DNA of 64,000 bases from Bacillota bacterium (GTDB taxonomy: Bacteria > Bacillota > Clostridia > Lachnospirales > Lachnospiraceae), in contig JAEWIZ010000023.1 in assembly GCA_023386815.1 (NCBI GenBank), positions 143,609 to 207,608 of the forward strand, in the 5' to 3' direction. Below the pieces are notes generated by a model that saw only the letters and a program-made list of their open reading frames with translations, made no database searches and had not been told where the DNA came from. Shown piece after piece: positions 28,196-35,793 of this stretch; positions within the stretch are counted from its first letter, which is position 1, and every line of letters begins with the position of its first letter. The position numbers were made by a program, and so were the translations under genes.

Positions 28196-28384
28196 ATGTT
28201 TGATTTTAGTAAATTAGATAAAAAACAGGTTATGCAACGTTTAATTACTTTTATCATTTGTTTAATAATAGGCATATTAATGACAACATCTCGAATTGGT
28301 CGTAATTATAGTTTTATTGTAATAGGTTTCTCTATTCTCAGCATATGTGGATGTATTGCACGATTAACAACAATCAAAGACTAA
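28196..28384 (+). CDS. Small two-helix membrane protein, unknown function
   Basis: 62 residues (MFDFSKLDKKQVMQRL...). Two hydrophobic segments at about 17-33 and 40-55 separated by TTSRIGRNYS suggest a helical hairpin with a cytosolic basic N-terminus. I do not recognise a family. The chosen ATG follows AAGGA by ten bases; an upstream in-frame start at 28133 would overlap the -35 box and has no ribosome binding site. It heads three plus-strand small genes in a row. Confidence 0.6.
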   Translation: MFDFSKLDKKQVMQRLITFIICLIIGILMTTSRIGRNYSFIVIGFSILSICGCIARLTTIKD

Positions 28385-28461
28385 TTTTCTTATCTGACTT
28401 GAATGAAACACCAGCTTAAATTATACTGACTCTAGCCACTTTTACTACGAAAGGTAAAATT

Positions 28462-28605
28462 ATGTCGTTTAAAATTCGTCGATTCCGTTATCGCTATCCT
28501 AATACTTCATTGGTAAAAACTAAAGCATTTAAGGAAGGTGTTATAATATCCTTAATTATATTTGCGGTATGCTTCTCACTGGCTATCTTAATAGCTTTCT
28601 TCTAA
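28462..28605 (+). CDS. 47-residue single-helix membrane protein
   Basis: Short reading frame MSFKIRRFRYRYPN... with a strongly basic N-terminus and one C-terminal helix ending AILIAFF. The ATG has AAAGG seven bases upstream. Its C-terminal helix resembles that of the next small protein (VVLIITAVCVLIALLVAF), and each gene is followed by the same kind of hairpin, so the two look like relatives. Function unknown. Confidence 0.5.
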   Translation: MSFKIRRFRYRYPNTSLVKTKAFKEGVIISLIIFAVCFSLAILIAFF

Positions 28606-28627
28606 CTTTCAGTTTAGTGCAATAAAA

Positions 28628-28661
28628 AACCTATCAATCTTATATTAATCGTTGATAGGTT
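28628..28661 (+). repeat. Hairpin repeat, copy 1
   Basis: Ten-bp perfect stem AACCTATCAA / TTGATAGGTT with a 14-nt loop, 23 bp after the 47-residue gene. Nearly the same 34 nt recurs at 28925-28958. No T run follows, so termination would be weak. Confidence 0.75.
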
Positions 28662-28723
28662 GTATACCTATTTCTGAATTTAATACGCTCTTTCTAAATA
28701 TTGCGACCTATGGGAGGTAACTT

Positions 28724-28912
28724 ATGTCTATACGTGTTAAGACTATATGCTCTTTTTGCGGTAAACGAATGAATTATGGGAAGGAATATTGCCCAAATTG
28801 TGGTCAATTAGTACCTCAAAAATATGACAAGAAAGCTAAGGAGGAAGGAACTAAAGTTGTTTTAATAATAACCGCTGTATGTGTCTTGATAGCATTACTG
28901 GTAGCTTTCTAA
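28724..28912 (+). CDS. Zinc-ribbon protein with C-terminal membrane helix
   Basis: 62 residues. Residues 9-28 form a zinc ribbon, CSFCGKRM...YCPNCGQLV (two CxxC pairs), followed by a charged linker and a C-terminal helix (VVLIITAVCVLIALLVAF), a tail-anchored topology with the ribbon in the cytosol. Similar zinc_ribbon_2 plus single-helix proteins are common and uncharacterised in Clostridia. GGGAGGT lies upstream of the ATG. Confidence 0.8.
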   Translation: MSIRVKTICSFCGKRMNYGKEYCPNCGQLVPQKYDKKAKEEGTKVVLIITAVCVLIALLVAF

Positions 28913-28924
28913 ATTCCAACAAAC

Positions 28925-28958
28925 AACCTATCAACCTTATATTGATAGTTGATAGGTT
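28925..28958 (+). repeat. Hairpin repeat, copy 2
   Basis: Eleven-bp perfect stem AACCTATCAAC / GTTGATAGGTT with a 12-nt loop, 12 bp past the zinc-ribbon gene. It differs from the copy at 28628-28661 at only a few positions and ends in TCACTCTTTTCC. Confidence 0.75.
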
Positions 28959-29012
28959 CACTCTTTTCCTAATTAAATTTTTAATTCATTCTAGCAAAAA
29001 ATCCGAAGTTTA

Positions 29013-29159
29013 TTAATTTTCACTCTCTCTTTTCAAATAATGCCAAGCCATCCATATACATACTAACTCCCAACCTTGCTGCCCGTATACGCTGAGTATT
29101 CTTGATGTTTTCTCTGCGCCGCCTGCTATGAAAATGCATTTATACTCATACTTTTTCAT
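29013..29159 (-). CDS. DUF4177 family small protein
   Basis: 48 residues, MKKYEYKCIFIAGG...YLKRESEN. The pattern 'YEYK...GGAEKTSRILSVYGQQGWELV....YLKR' is that of DUF4177 (PF13783), a small cytosolic family of unknown role found in Firmicutes. The ATG has GGAGGT six bases upstream and the frame is open to a TAA at 29013. It is encoded opposite to its left-hand neighbours. Confidence 0.8.
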   Translation of the reverse strand: MKKYEYKCIFIAGGAEKTSRILSVYGQQGWELVCIWMAWHYLKRESEN

Positions 29160-29236
29160 CTCAATACCTCCATACTGTTTTTATTCATAATTTAAACTTC
29201 TACAAATCTATATTCATATTGTACCAATACAATTAG

Positions 29237-29300
29237 ATTGCATCTACCTTTTTATTCCAATCTATCAACTAGCAATATTTAGTTTTCAATGTACTTAAAT
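29237..29300 (-). repeat. Interspersed ~60-bp repeat, copy 1
   Basis: Read on the minus strand this begins TAAGTACATTGAAAACTAAA and contains TATTGCTAGTTGATAG then GGAATAAAAAGGTAGA. It aligns along its length with 31181-31240 and 31690-31748. It lies about 100 bp upstream of the DUF4177 start. Confidence 0.6.
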
Positions 29301-29534
29301 ACCTGTGTCTTTAATAATTTTCAGATTAGCTCATGAAAAAAGTACCAACTAAATATCAATAGTCGGTAATTCATTTTTCGTACTATATAAGGGTAGAGTT
29401 TTTAGCCTCTATTCTTATTTTTTTGTATGATGAGTTTGGGCAAGTTGGGATTCGTTCCCGTGTAAATAACGAAACTGAATAGATATTGATGCGCTGTACC
29501 AATCATAACAAAAACACAAAGGAGAATTTATATT

Positions 29535-29621
29535 ATGAATGCAGTCGAAATTGATGTTTCAAAATCTGTTGCTGCTATTAAATCAGATGGAATAAGATTT
29601 ACTTCAAAGTTATTTTTTTAG
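29535..29621 (+). pseudogene. Remnant of an IS110-family transposase N-terminus
   Basis: An ATG with AAAGGAG upstream opens MNAVEIDVSKSVAA, which matches the invariant start of IS110-family DEDD transposases (MNAxGIDVSKxK, first catalytic Asp in IDVSK). Homology stops after about 15 residues and the frame closes at 29621 inside the 3' end of the opposing C-type lectin gene. The preceding 130 bp may be residual IS leader. No right end is seen. Confidence 0.5.
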
Positions 29622-30363
29622 ATATTGATAATTCTCCATAAGATTTATCATCATAAATTGTTTTATATGCTCTCACCCTATAATAATAGGTATTTCCTTT
29701 CGATAAATCATTTTTCATATAAGTCGTAATATCACCTTCTTTGATATCAGCTATTTTCGTATATTTACCTTCAGCTCCGGTTTTCATATAAATACTATAG
29801 CCTTCAGCATCGTTCACTGTTTTCCACGTTATTGTTACAGACGTACTTGATGCTTTTTTAACACTAGATAACACCACTTTTGCGGGCAGTCTTGTATCAA
29901 CATCTTCAGCTTCCCATTCACATATATAACTGCGACTTTCATCAGAGGTATTTATCCATTTTTCATAACTAGTATAGTATAGCAACCTATCCCATGATGA
30001 GTTATTAGAAGGATAACCTTCTCTCCAGTTATTAAACTTCCAAGTTTCTCCCGTTACCCAACACCATTCGTCTGATTTTCTGTACCCACCCATCCAGTAA
30101 CCACTGCCATAACTAAATCCATCCAATTTTTCTATAAAATCTTGCTCGCTAGCAGATGTAATAACTACTAAATGACCACCCAATGATTCACAAGTTTCCT
30201 TAGCAGCTTCCCATGACATTTCATCATTATATACATAATAATAATTTCCTTTAAATTCTTTTGCACCCTTTGGAATAGTACCTACAGCATCAGCCTGCTT
30301 TGCAGGAATTAAGGTTATTATGAATACAAGTGTACATAAAACTAATAACATTCTTCTTTTCAT
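29599..30363 (-). CDS. Secreted C-type-lectin-domain protein with FN3 domain
   Basis: 254 residues. Signal peptide at 1-26 (cleavage near ADAVG). Residues 35-152 form a C-type lectin-like domain: YYYVYNDEMSWEAAKETCESLGGHLVVITS is the classic first half, WMGGYR...WCWVTGETWKFNNW the core, and YICEWE the terminal Cys strand. Residues 160-254 are a fibronectin III domain ending TYYYRVRAYK. CTL domains in bacteria usually bind proteins or glycans. The EPN/QPD sugar-binding tripeptide is not obvious (NNWREGYPSNNS instead), so carbohydrate binding is uncertain. GGAG precedes the ATG. The terminal codons overlap the IS110 remnant on the other strand. Confidence 0.85.
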   Translation of the reverse strand: MKRRMLLVLCTLVFIITLIPAKQADAVGTIPKGAKEFKGNYYYVYNDEMSWEAAKETCESLGGHLVVITSASEQDFIEKLDGFSYGSGYWMGGYRKSDEWCWVTGETWKFNNWREGYPSNNSSWDRLLYYTSYEKWINTSDESRSYICEWEAEDVDTRLPAKVVLSSVKKASSTSVTITWKTVNDAEGYSIYMKTGAEGKYTKIADIKEGDITTYMKNDLSKGNTYYYRVRAYKTIYDDKSYGELSISKKITLK

Positions 30364-30496
30364 ATATTTACTCCTTTCATATGAATCATGTAAATTAATA
30401 CAAGTATATATCGATTGTCATTATTTGTAAATATTGTATTTCTTTAAATGTTATTACATTGTTATTGTATAAAATATTCCGAACCCAACTGCTTTA

Positions 30497-31066
30497 CTAA
30501 TTCAATGAATAAGAATATAAAATCAATCCAGAGTACTTTATATGAAATCCGTTTCTTATTTTATTATATTCATCTGGGTCTATTCCAAAAGAAAATGCAG
30601 AGTTTGGACCAAAGCCTAATTGCCCTAAAAAAATTGATTCTTTTTCCGAATTATATACAAAAAAATCATTAATATTATTATTTGAACGAAACATTCCATC
30701 TTCATAAAAAAACCCATTATATAAGAATTCACCGTTTTTGTAATCCAAATGATATGAAGTATCAAAGGAAAAGTATATATCACTTCCACGATTCCATACT
30801 TGAGTTAAAATTATATCTGTATTATTTTTCTCACATAGCTTTATATTTAAATTCTTAGGTTTATCTGAATCAAAAGGTATCCATTCTGGCTTAATGTATA
30901 ATTCGACTTCAACTGGTTCTTTGTGGATATTCAGCGAATATCCTTTCCTATTTGTAATATTATTTAATATTGCCGTGTTGCTAAAATGATTCATATAATA
31001 ACTTACCCCTACACCGATAATTATTATCAATACTCCGATAATTACAAGTGGTATTTTCTTTTTCAT
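30497..31066 (-). CDS. Membrane-anchored extracytoplasmic protein, unknown family
   Basis: 189 residues starting MKKKIPLVIIGVLIIIIGVG, a single N-terminal anchor, then about 165 polar residues outside the membrane rich in Asn, Tyr and Phe (FVYNSEKESIFLGQLGFGPNSAFSFGID). I recognise no domain. The start ATG has GGAG eight bases upstream; the longer in-frame opening to 31138 is unsupported. It sits between two other small exported proteins in the same orientation, and one of the three ~60-bp repeats lies upstream. Confidence 0.65.
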   Translation of the reverse strand: MKKKIPLVIIGVLIIIIGVGVSYYMNHFSNTAILNNITNRKGYSLNIHKEPVEVELYIKPEWIPFDSDKPKNLNIKLCEKNNTDIILTQVWNRGSDIYFSFDTSYHLDYKNGEFLYNGFFYEDGMFRSNNNINDFFVYNSEKESIFLGQLGFGPNSAFSFGIDPDEYNKIRNGFHIKYSGLILYSYSLN

Positions 31067-31180
31067 AAACAATACTCCATTTCTGTTTTTATAAATAAAC
31101 TCTTGAATGGACAGTTCACAATAGCCCCCTACAACCAATCAATAATCATATTATATCACAGCAAAATATTAACTCCACTT

Positions 31181-31240
31181 CTTTATTCTAATATGATCAG
31201 CTATCAATATTCAATTTTCAATGTACCTAATTCACTAAAT
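31181..31240 (-). repeat. Interspersed ~60-bp repeat, copy 2
   Basis: Minus strand: TTAGGTACATTGAAAATTGA then ATATTGATAGCTGATC and AGAATAAAGAAGTGGAG. It lies about 115 bp upstream of the 30497-31066 gene start and just past the stop of the lipoprotein gene. Confidence 0.65.
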
Positions 31241-31244
31241 ATAA

Positions 31245-31667
31245 TTAATCCTGCCTTTTAAGCTTTATGCTCTCTTTATTATCTTGCCAATGAATAGATA
31301 AATCCATTTCTTTATCAAATGTAATTTTGATGACATCAGCATTCATTATACTACCTGTATGAAAATAGCCGACACCTTGAAGATCTTGCGGATATAAACT
31401 TTCAGTTTTCATAGAATTGCCATTTAATTGATATTCTATAGGTCCTATTTTTTTCCGAGGGCTGTTATCTTCAAAAATATACTGGATAAAAAGGGAATCA
31501 TAATATGTGGATTCCACTTTTGTTATAGAATAAGTAACTAACCATGAATTACTTTGTCCGAGATAAAAGTAAGTATTTTTATCTTCAGTCACTTTCTTGT
31601 TCGAGCAACCAGTCAAAATGAATAATAACATAACTATCACAAAAGCAAATAAAAACAGTTTTTTCAT
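31245..31667 (-). CDS. Small lipoprotein, unknown function
   Basis: 140 residues. Lipoprotein signal MKKLFLFAFVIVMLLFILTGCSNKK with lipobox ILTGC, then a compact polar domain (TYFYLGQSNSWLVTYSITKVES...IHWQDNKESIKLKRQD) of the size and strand pattern seen in small immunoglobulin-like lipoproteins of Firmicutes, without a firm family match. The ATG has GAGGAGG six bases upstream. It faces the same way as the membrane-anchored protein downstream, 178 bp away. Confidence 0.75.
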   Translation of the reverse strand: MKKLFLFAFVIVMLLFILTGCSNKKVTEDKNTYFYLGQSNSWLVTYSITKVESTYYDSLFIQYIFEDNSPRKKIGPIEYQLNGNSMKTESLYPQDLQGVGYFHTGSIMNADVIKITFDKEMDLSIHWQDNKESIKLKRQD

Positions 31668-31689
31668 TCTTATCCTCCTCACGATGACT

Positions 31690-31748
31690 CTACCTTTTAT
31701 CCAATAATACATCAACGATCAATATCCAGTTTTCATATACCTTATGAA
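31690..31748 (-). repeat. Interspersed ~60-bp repeat, copy 3
   Basis: Minus strand: TAAGGTATATGAAAACTGGA then ATATTGATCGTTGATG and GGATAAAAGGTAGAGTCATC. It ends about 22 bp upstream of the lipoprotein start, so its tail overlaps that gene's leader. Confidence 0.65.
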
Positions 31749-31893
31749 CTAATCTTTATTCATATTTGTTGGCGCCGTTCTTAACGTTATCCCTTCTATT
31801 ACATCCTTTTCTGTTGATAATTGATATTATTTTATGGTAGAATTTCCCTATCAGTTCATTAGCTGAAATACTATATTCGTTTAAGGAGGATTT

Positions 31894-32028
31894 ATGATTA
31901 ATTTCATTCCATCGAGTATTGATCAAGTAGCTTTTCAACTACGAATCACTAACCTAATACTTATAATTTTAGTGATTTTGGTAGTAATAAACACATGCCT
32001 GGCTATTTACAGAGACAGAAAAAAATAA
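31894..32028 (+). CDS. 44-residue single-helix membrane protein
   Basis: MINFIPSSIDQVAFQLRITN followed by one helix (LILIILVILVVINTCLAI) and a basic tail YRDRKK. AAGGAGG lies five bases before the ATG, a strong initiation signal for so short a frame. Topology suggests N-terminus outside and tail inside. No family recognised; it may be a membrane-localised regulatory peptide. Confidence 0.6.
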   Translation: MINFIPSSIDQVAFQLRITNLILIILVILVVINTCLAIYRDRKK

Positions 32029-32141
32029 TATCATACGTGATTACGACACAGGCAGACCAGTTATCTCTCCTAGTTCGCTAAATGAATATTTAGTTTGTTC
32101 TTATCATAATATTTATAAATTCATTTGTTGAGGTAACTCTT

Positions 32142-32465
32142 ATGGATAATACGAATCGACAAGCTCATGTACATGAGCTTTTAGGGATTGTTCAATCTGC
32201 TGAGTTTCAAGACCCTCATAGTCATCGATTTGCTACTGTTACTGGTGAAGCGATCCCATATGATGGTACGGATCATTACCATGAAGTTTCATTTAAAACC
32301 GACTTTTTTAAGGATCACTATCATGAATTTCAGGGTATTACTACAACTTCTATACCTATTGGAAAAACTCACGTTCATTATCTTGAATCTTCAACCACAT
32401 TTAATGATGGTCATGATCACGGGTTTAGAGTTGTAACACTAATCGATGACCCCACAAACCTCTAA
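32142..32465 (+). CDS. YmaF family His-rich protein
   Basis: 107 residues with seventeen His, arranged as HxH pairs in repeated segments: HVHEL, DPHSHRF, DHYHEVSF, DHYHEFQG, THVHYLES, GHDHGFRV. This matches the YmaF family (PF12788) of Bacillus and Clostridia, of unknown function but plausibly metal-binding and spore- or envelope-associated. GAGGT precedes the ATG. It is followed by a hairpin at 32479-32513. Confidence 0.85.
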   Translation: MDNTNRQAHVHELLGIVQSAEFQDPHSHRFATVTGEAIPYDGTDHYHEVSFKTDFFKDHYHEFQGITTTSIPIGKTHVHYLESSTTFNDGHDHGFRVVTLIDDPTNL

Positions 32466-32478
32466 TTTACATCCCTTT

Positions 32479-32513
32479 TCACTGCATTTTTAGTTAATAC
32501 TATAATGCAGTGA
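32479..32513 (+). terminator. Candidate terminator after the YmaF gene
   Basis: Ten-bp perfect stem TCACTGCATT / AATGCAGTGA with a 15-nt loop, followed by CTTTAATTTAT; it starts 14 bp after the stop. Confidence 0.6.
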
Positions 32514-32762
32514 CTTTAATTTATGGGTTATTCTAAACTCTTTCCCTCTGAATTAGATGCATTTCAGCTAATGTTCTCCTTGATTATCGTACTATAATTA
32601 TAAAATAATCTAGCGATATCATAAAATAGTATATGGAAATCAAAAGATAACGGAAGAAATATGGAAGAAAAATTGTTATCCTTAATTCATAAGATATCAA
32701 CAACAAATCGTCAGCAGACATCAGCCTCTGTACGACGATCTGACAATAGAGGAGGTATTTCT

Positions 32763-33896
32763 ATGAAGGATAATAAATTTGTATTAGGAGTTATCGGACT
32801 TGGTGAAGGAAGAAGTATTATTTCTGCTGTTTTAAACAGTGAATATTATACTCTCGGAAATATCTGTGATTTGAATGAGGAGCTTTGCAAACATAGATGC
32901 GAGGAATTCCATTTTAGCCGCTATACTACAAGTTATGAAGAGCTACTAAAAGATGAAGAAATAGATGTCGTTGGAATCTACACTCCGGATCAGTTTCATG
33001 CTGCCCATATCAAACAGGCACTCATGGCTGGAAAACATGTAATCTGTACTAAACCGGTTCTACTTGGCTTGGAGGAAGCAAAGGATTTGCTAGAATGCCA
33101 GCAAAAATCAGAAAAAAAAGTGTTTGTTGGGCAAAGTACACGCTTCTTTGAATCAGTTCTGCAACAGAGAAACCTATTTGAATCCGGTGCACTTGGTGAA
33201 CTTGTAACACTGGAGACCCATTATAAAAGTGATTCCAGATGGTTCTTAGATCGTCCCTGGAGTAAAAAGGCCGGTTTTTCCTGGATGTACAATTTCATGA
33301 TCCATGCAGTTGATCTTGCTGCCTGGTATCTTCAAAACATTGAAGAAGTCTTTGGCTACGGTGTTGTTAGCTCCAACACAAAGGAGTTTGGATTAAATGT
33401 AGAGGATACTCTCACCTTCCTGCTTAAGGATAAAAGCGGCTTATATGCCACCGTTGAAGGAGCCTATGCTACTCCTTGCCTGAATAAAGAGATTGAATTC
33501 CCCATTGAGTGTACCATAAGGGGTACCAAGGGAATATCAAGGGGTGGCTACAATCAACTGGTAATGTATCAAAAAACACTAAAGGATTCCCTTCCAGAAG
33601 GAAAAAAATGTTACTCACTTGACGCAAAGTCAGAGGACTTCTTTGAAGATAAAACACATCGTTATGACGAAAAACACCCTTACTATTTCCGTTTTGAAGG
33701 CGAGACACATCATGCCGGAGAGTATCAAAACTATATCGACTATTTTGCAAAAGCCCTGTTGGCGGATAAAACTCCTCTTCCGGATCTTAAGGAAGGAATT
33801 CATACCATTGCAATTATGGAGGCTATGAGCCGTTCCCTTCACACTGGTGCTCCTGTAAAAGTTGATAGCATATTAAGCGAATACGGTATTATTTAG
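32763..33896 (+). CDS. Gfo/Idh/MocA family oxidoreductase
   Basis: 377 residues. N-terminal NAD(P) Rossmann fold (LGVIGLGEGRSI), the family's conserved Lys-Pro in VICTKPVLL, and a C-terminal alpha/beta domain with WMYNFMIHAVDLAAWYL, where the His and Asp are the usual catalytic pair. These enzymes oxidise or epimerise sugars, inositols and related polyols. The substrate cannot be read. The start has GAGGAGGT six bases upstream; an in-frame opening 34 codons earlier is unsupported. It converges on the AraC-family gene, separated by a hairpin. Confidence 0.9.
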   Translation: MKDNKFVLGVIGLGEGRSIISAVLNSEYYTLGNICDLNEELCKHRCEEFHFSRYTTSYEELLKDEEIDVVGIYTPDQFHAAHIKQALMAGKHVICTKPVLLGLEEAKDLLECQQKSEKKVFVGQSTRFFESVLQQRNLFESGALGELVTLETHYKSDSRWFLDRPWSKKAGFSWMYNFMIHAVDLAAWYLQNIEEVFGYGVVSSNTKEFGLNVEDTLTFLLKDKSGLYATVEGAYATPCLNKEIEFPIECTIRGTKGISRGGYNQLVMYQKTLKDSLPEGKKCYSLDAKSEDFFEDKTHRYDEKHPYYFRFEGETHHAGEYQNYIDYFAKALLADKTPLPDLKEGIHTIAIMEAMSRSLHTGAPVKVDSILSEYGII

Positions 33897-33911
33897 ACAC
33901 CTTATATTTAT

Positions 33912-33943
33912 GGGGAAAGCAGCTACGCATAACTGCTTTCCCC
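33912..33943. terminator. Hairpin between convergent genes
   Basis: Eleven-bp perfect stem GGGGAAAGCAG / CTGCTTTCCCC with a 10-nt loop, 15 bp after the oxidoreductase stop and 18 bp before the end of the AraC gene. The T tract is weak on both strands. Confidence 0.6.
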
Positions 33944-33961
33944 AGTTTACATTACAAAATA

Positions 33962-34819
33962 TTATTCTCGTCTTCTTGCTGGCAGTGCTCCAACATGCTT
34001 CTTATATATTCGATAAAAATTAGCCATATTATGAAAACCGGATTCCATGGCAATTTCATACATACTCATGTCCGTAGTCTTCATCAGCTCACTCACCCGT
34101 TTCAAACGCAAACCGGTAACATAATCCATAAAGCTCGTATCAGTAATTTTCTTAAAATAAAAACTAAAATAATTCTCACTCATAAACACTGATTCAGCAA
34201 CCTCTTTTAGAGTGATTTTTTCTGTATAGTGGGAATTAATGTATTGAAAAGCCTCTTCCAGCCGTTTCATATTATACTTCTTATCCGTTAGGGTTTCTGT
34301 TGCCTTCCCCTGTTCCTGATCTTTCTGGTAAAAACGAATTAAGAGGGTTAGAATCCGAAGTATATCCGCCAGAATCAAAAGTCGATGTCCCTGATTTTGC
34401 TCGGAATTCTCATTGTATATTTCCTTTACCATGTCTATAATGTTGGATGTAAGAAGCTCTTCCCTATCAATTTTATTCTTAAAATTACTTCCTCGTTCCA
34501 CAAAAGGCTTCAGATAATCATAATGCAGATTGGATACCAGCTCTGTCCCGAAGATCATTACTGTCATAATCATCTGTTCACTTTCAACAAGCCAACCATG
34601 GGGTTCCACATTGTTAAAGATGATTAGATCCCCTTCCTTCATCTCATACTGACGACCATTTACAAAATAGCTTCCGCTGCCACTCTCCACATAGGATATT
34701 TCACAATAATTATGCCAATGAAACGAGTCCCTGCAATTGTCTGCCTTATTTAATTGAACCTGATTAATCGCAAAAGGAAATTCCTTATCAAGTATGATAT
34801 TATCTCTGTATATCAGCAT
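33962..34819 (-). CDS. AraC family transcriptional regulator with cupin sensor
   Basis: 285 residues. N-terminal cupin (AraC_binding) domain with FHWHNYCEISYVESGSG and the GDLIIFNNVEPHG strand; C-terminal AraC/XylS double helix-turn-helix, ITLKEVAESVFMSENYFSFYFKKITD and MYEIAMESGFHNMANFYRIYKKHVG. Such regulators bind a sugar or its derivative in the cupin and control neighbouring catabolic genes. AAGGAGC precedes the ATG. It lies 23 bp downstream of the LDH-family gene in the same direction, so they are likely co-transcribed; the convergent oxidoreductase is another possible target. Confidence 0.93.
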   Translation of the reverse strand: MLIYRDNIILDKEFPFAINQVQLNKADNCRDSFHWHNYCEISYVESGSGSYFVNGRQYEMKEGDLIIFNNVEPHGWLVESEQMIMTVMIFGTELVSNLHYDYLKPFVERGSNFKNKIDREELLTSNIIDMVKEIYNENSEQNQGHRLLILADILRILTLLIRFYQKDQEQGKATETLTDKKYNMKRLEEAFQYINSHYTEKITLKEVAESVFMSENYFSFYFKKITDTSFMDYVTGLRLKRVSELMKTTDMSMYEIAMESGFHNMANFYRIYKKHVGALPARRRE

Positions 34820-34842
34820 ATTAGCTCCTTTGTTGCTCCCTT

Positions 34843-35793
34843 TTACAGGTCATTTAATTTTTTTACATAATCCCTAATTACGGAAACAGATGCTTTGAAC
34901 TTCTGAAGTTCTTCCGGTAATAAATGTACCTCAACGATATCCTGTACTCCGCTGCGATTTAAGATAGCAGGTACACCACAGAATACGTCGAATTCCCCGA
35001 ATTCACCCTCCAACAAGGTGGAAACCGGAATAATCTTATTCTCGTCATTCATAACAGCTTTTATAATTCCGACCACCGCAGTTGCGATGCCGTAGCAGGT
35101 AGTTCCCTTAACCTCCAGAATATCGAAGCCCACCTTAGTTACACGTCTTACGATCTCGTCTAAATCCACATTCTTATATTCCTCATTATCCTCGATGATA
35201 TCCGTAATGCGCTTACCGCCGACGGTTACATGAGACCAAGGGCACATCTGGCTGTCACCATGCTCTCCCATGGTATAGCCCTGCACACTTCTTGGATCCA
35301 CCTCAATCAGCTCGCCAATAAAATGCTTTAATCTTGCAGAGTCCATGGCGGTACCGGTACCAATGACCTGATTCTTTGGAAGACCGGATAATTTATAGAC
35401 ATAATATGCGATAATATCCACCGGATTTGATACCACAATAAAATGACCACGGAAACCGGAGGCCATTACCGGTTCTACGATAGATTTTGCAATATTAGCC
35501 GACAGTTCCAGTGTATCCAGTCTGGTCTGACCAAACTTTGGAGGTGCTCCTGCGGTAATTACAACAATATCTGCATCCCCACAATCCTTATATTCACCTT
35601 CCGACACCTTAACGTTACGATTTAAATATTCTACGCAGTGGCATAGATCCATTACCTCGCCGCGTGCCTTGTTTTTATTAATATCAATAATCATTACCTC
35701 ATCACAGATACCTTGCGTTATTAAACTAAACGCTGTAGAAGAACCTACTAGGCCTGCACCGATAATAACAACCTTACTTCGATTAATTGTCAT
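34843..35793 (-). CDS. L-lactate dehydrogenase-family 2-hydroxyacid dehydrogenase
   Basis: 316 residues of the NAD-dependent LDH/MDH family. Rossmann motif GAGLVGSS, acidic D37 in IIDIN (NAD preference), loop Arg91 in GQTRLDTL, VVSNPVD, the Asp/Arg pair in MDSARL and the proton-relay His in GEHGDS. The residue that normally tells LDH (Gln102) from MDH (Arg102) is Pro85 here (AGAPPKFGQTR), so the enzyme may prefer another 2-oxoacid. Calling it ldh on identity alone would overstate the evidence. It is probably cytosolic and tetrameric, and co-transcribed with the downstream AraC gene. Confidence 0.88.
   Translation of the reverse strand: MTINRSKVVIIGAGLVGSSTAFSLITQGICDEVMIIDINKNKARGEVMDLCHCVEYLNRNVKVSEGEYKDCGDADIVVITAGAPPKFGQTRLDTLELSANIAKSIVEPVMASGFRGHFIVVSNPVDIIAYYVYKLSGLPKNQVIGTGTAMDSARLKHFIGELIEVDPRSVQGYTMGEHGDSQMCPWSHVTVGGKRITDIIEDNEEYKNVDLDEIVRRVTKVGFDILEVKGTTCYGIATAVVGIIKAVMNDENKIIPVSTLLEGEFGEFDVFCGVPAILNRSGVQDIVEVHLLPEELQKFKASVSVIRDYVKKLNDL

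Noticed and set aside
31756..31938. 60-codon minus-strand frame opposite the 44-residue membrane protein gene.
   Set aside because: The plus-strand frame has AAGGAGG at the right distance and a coherent membrane helix; the minus frame has neither.
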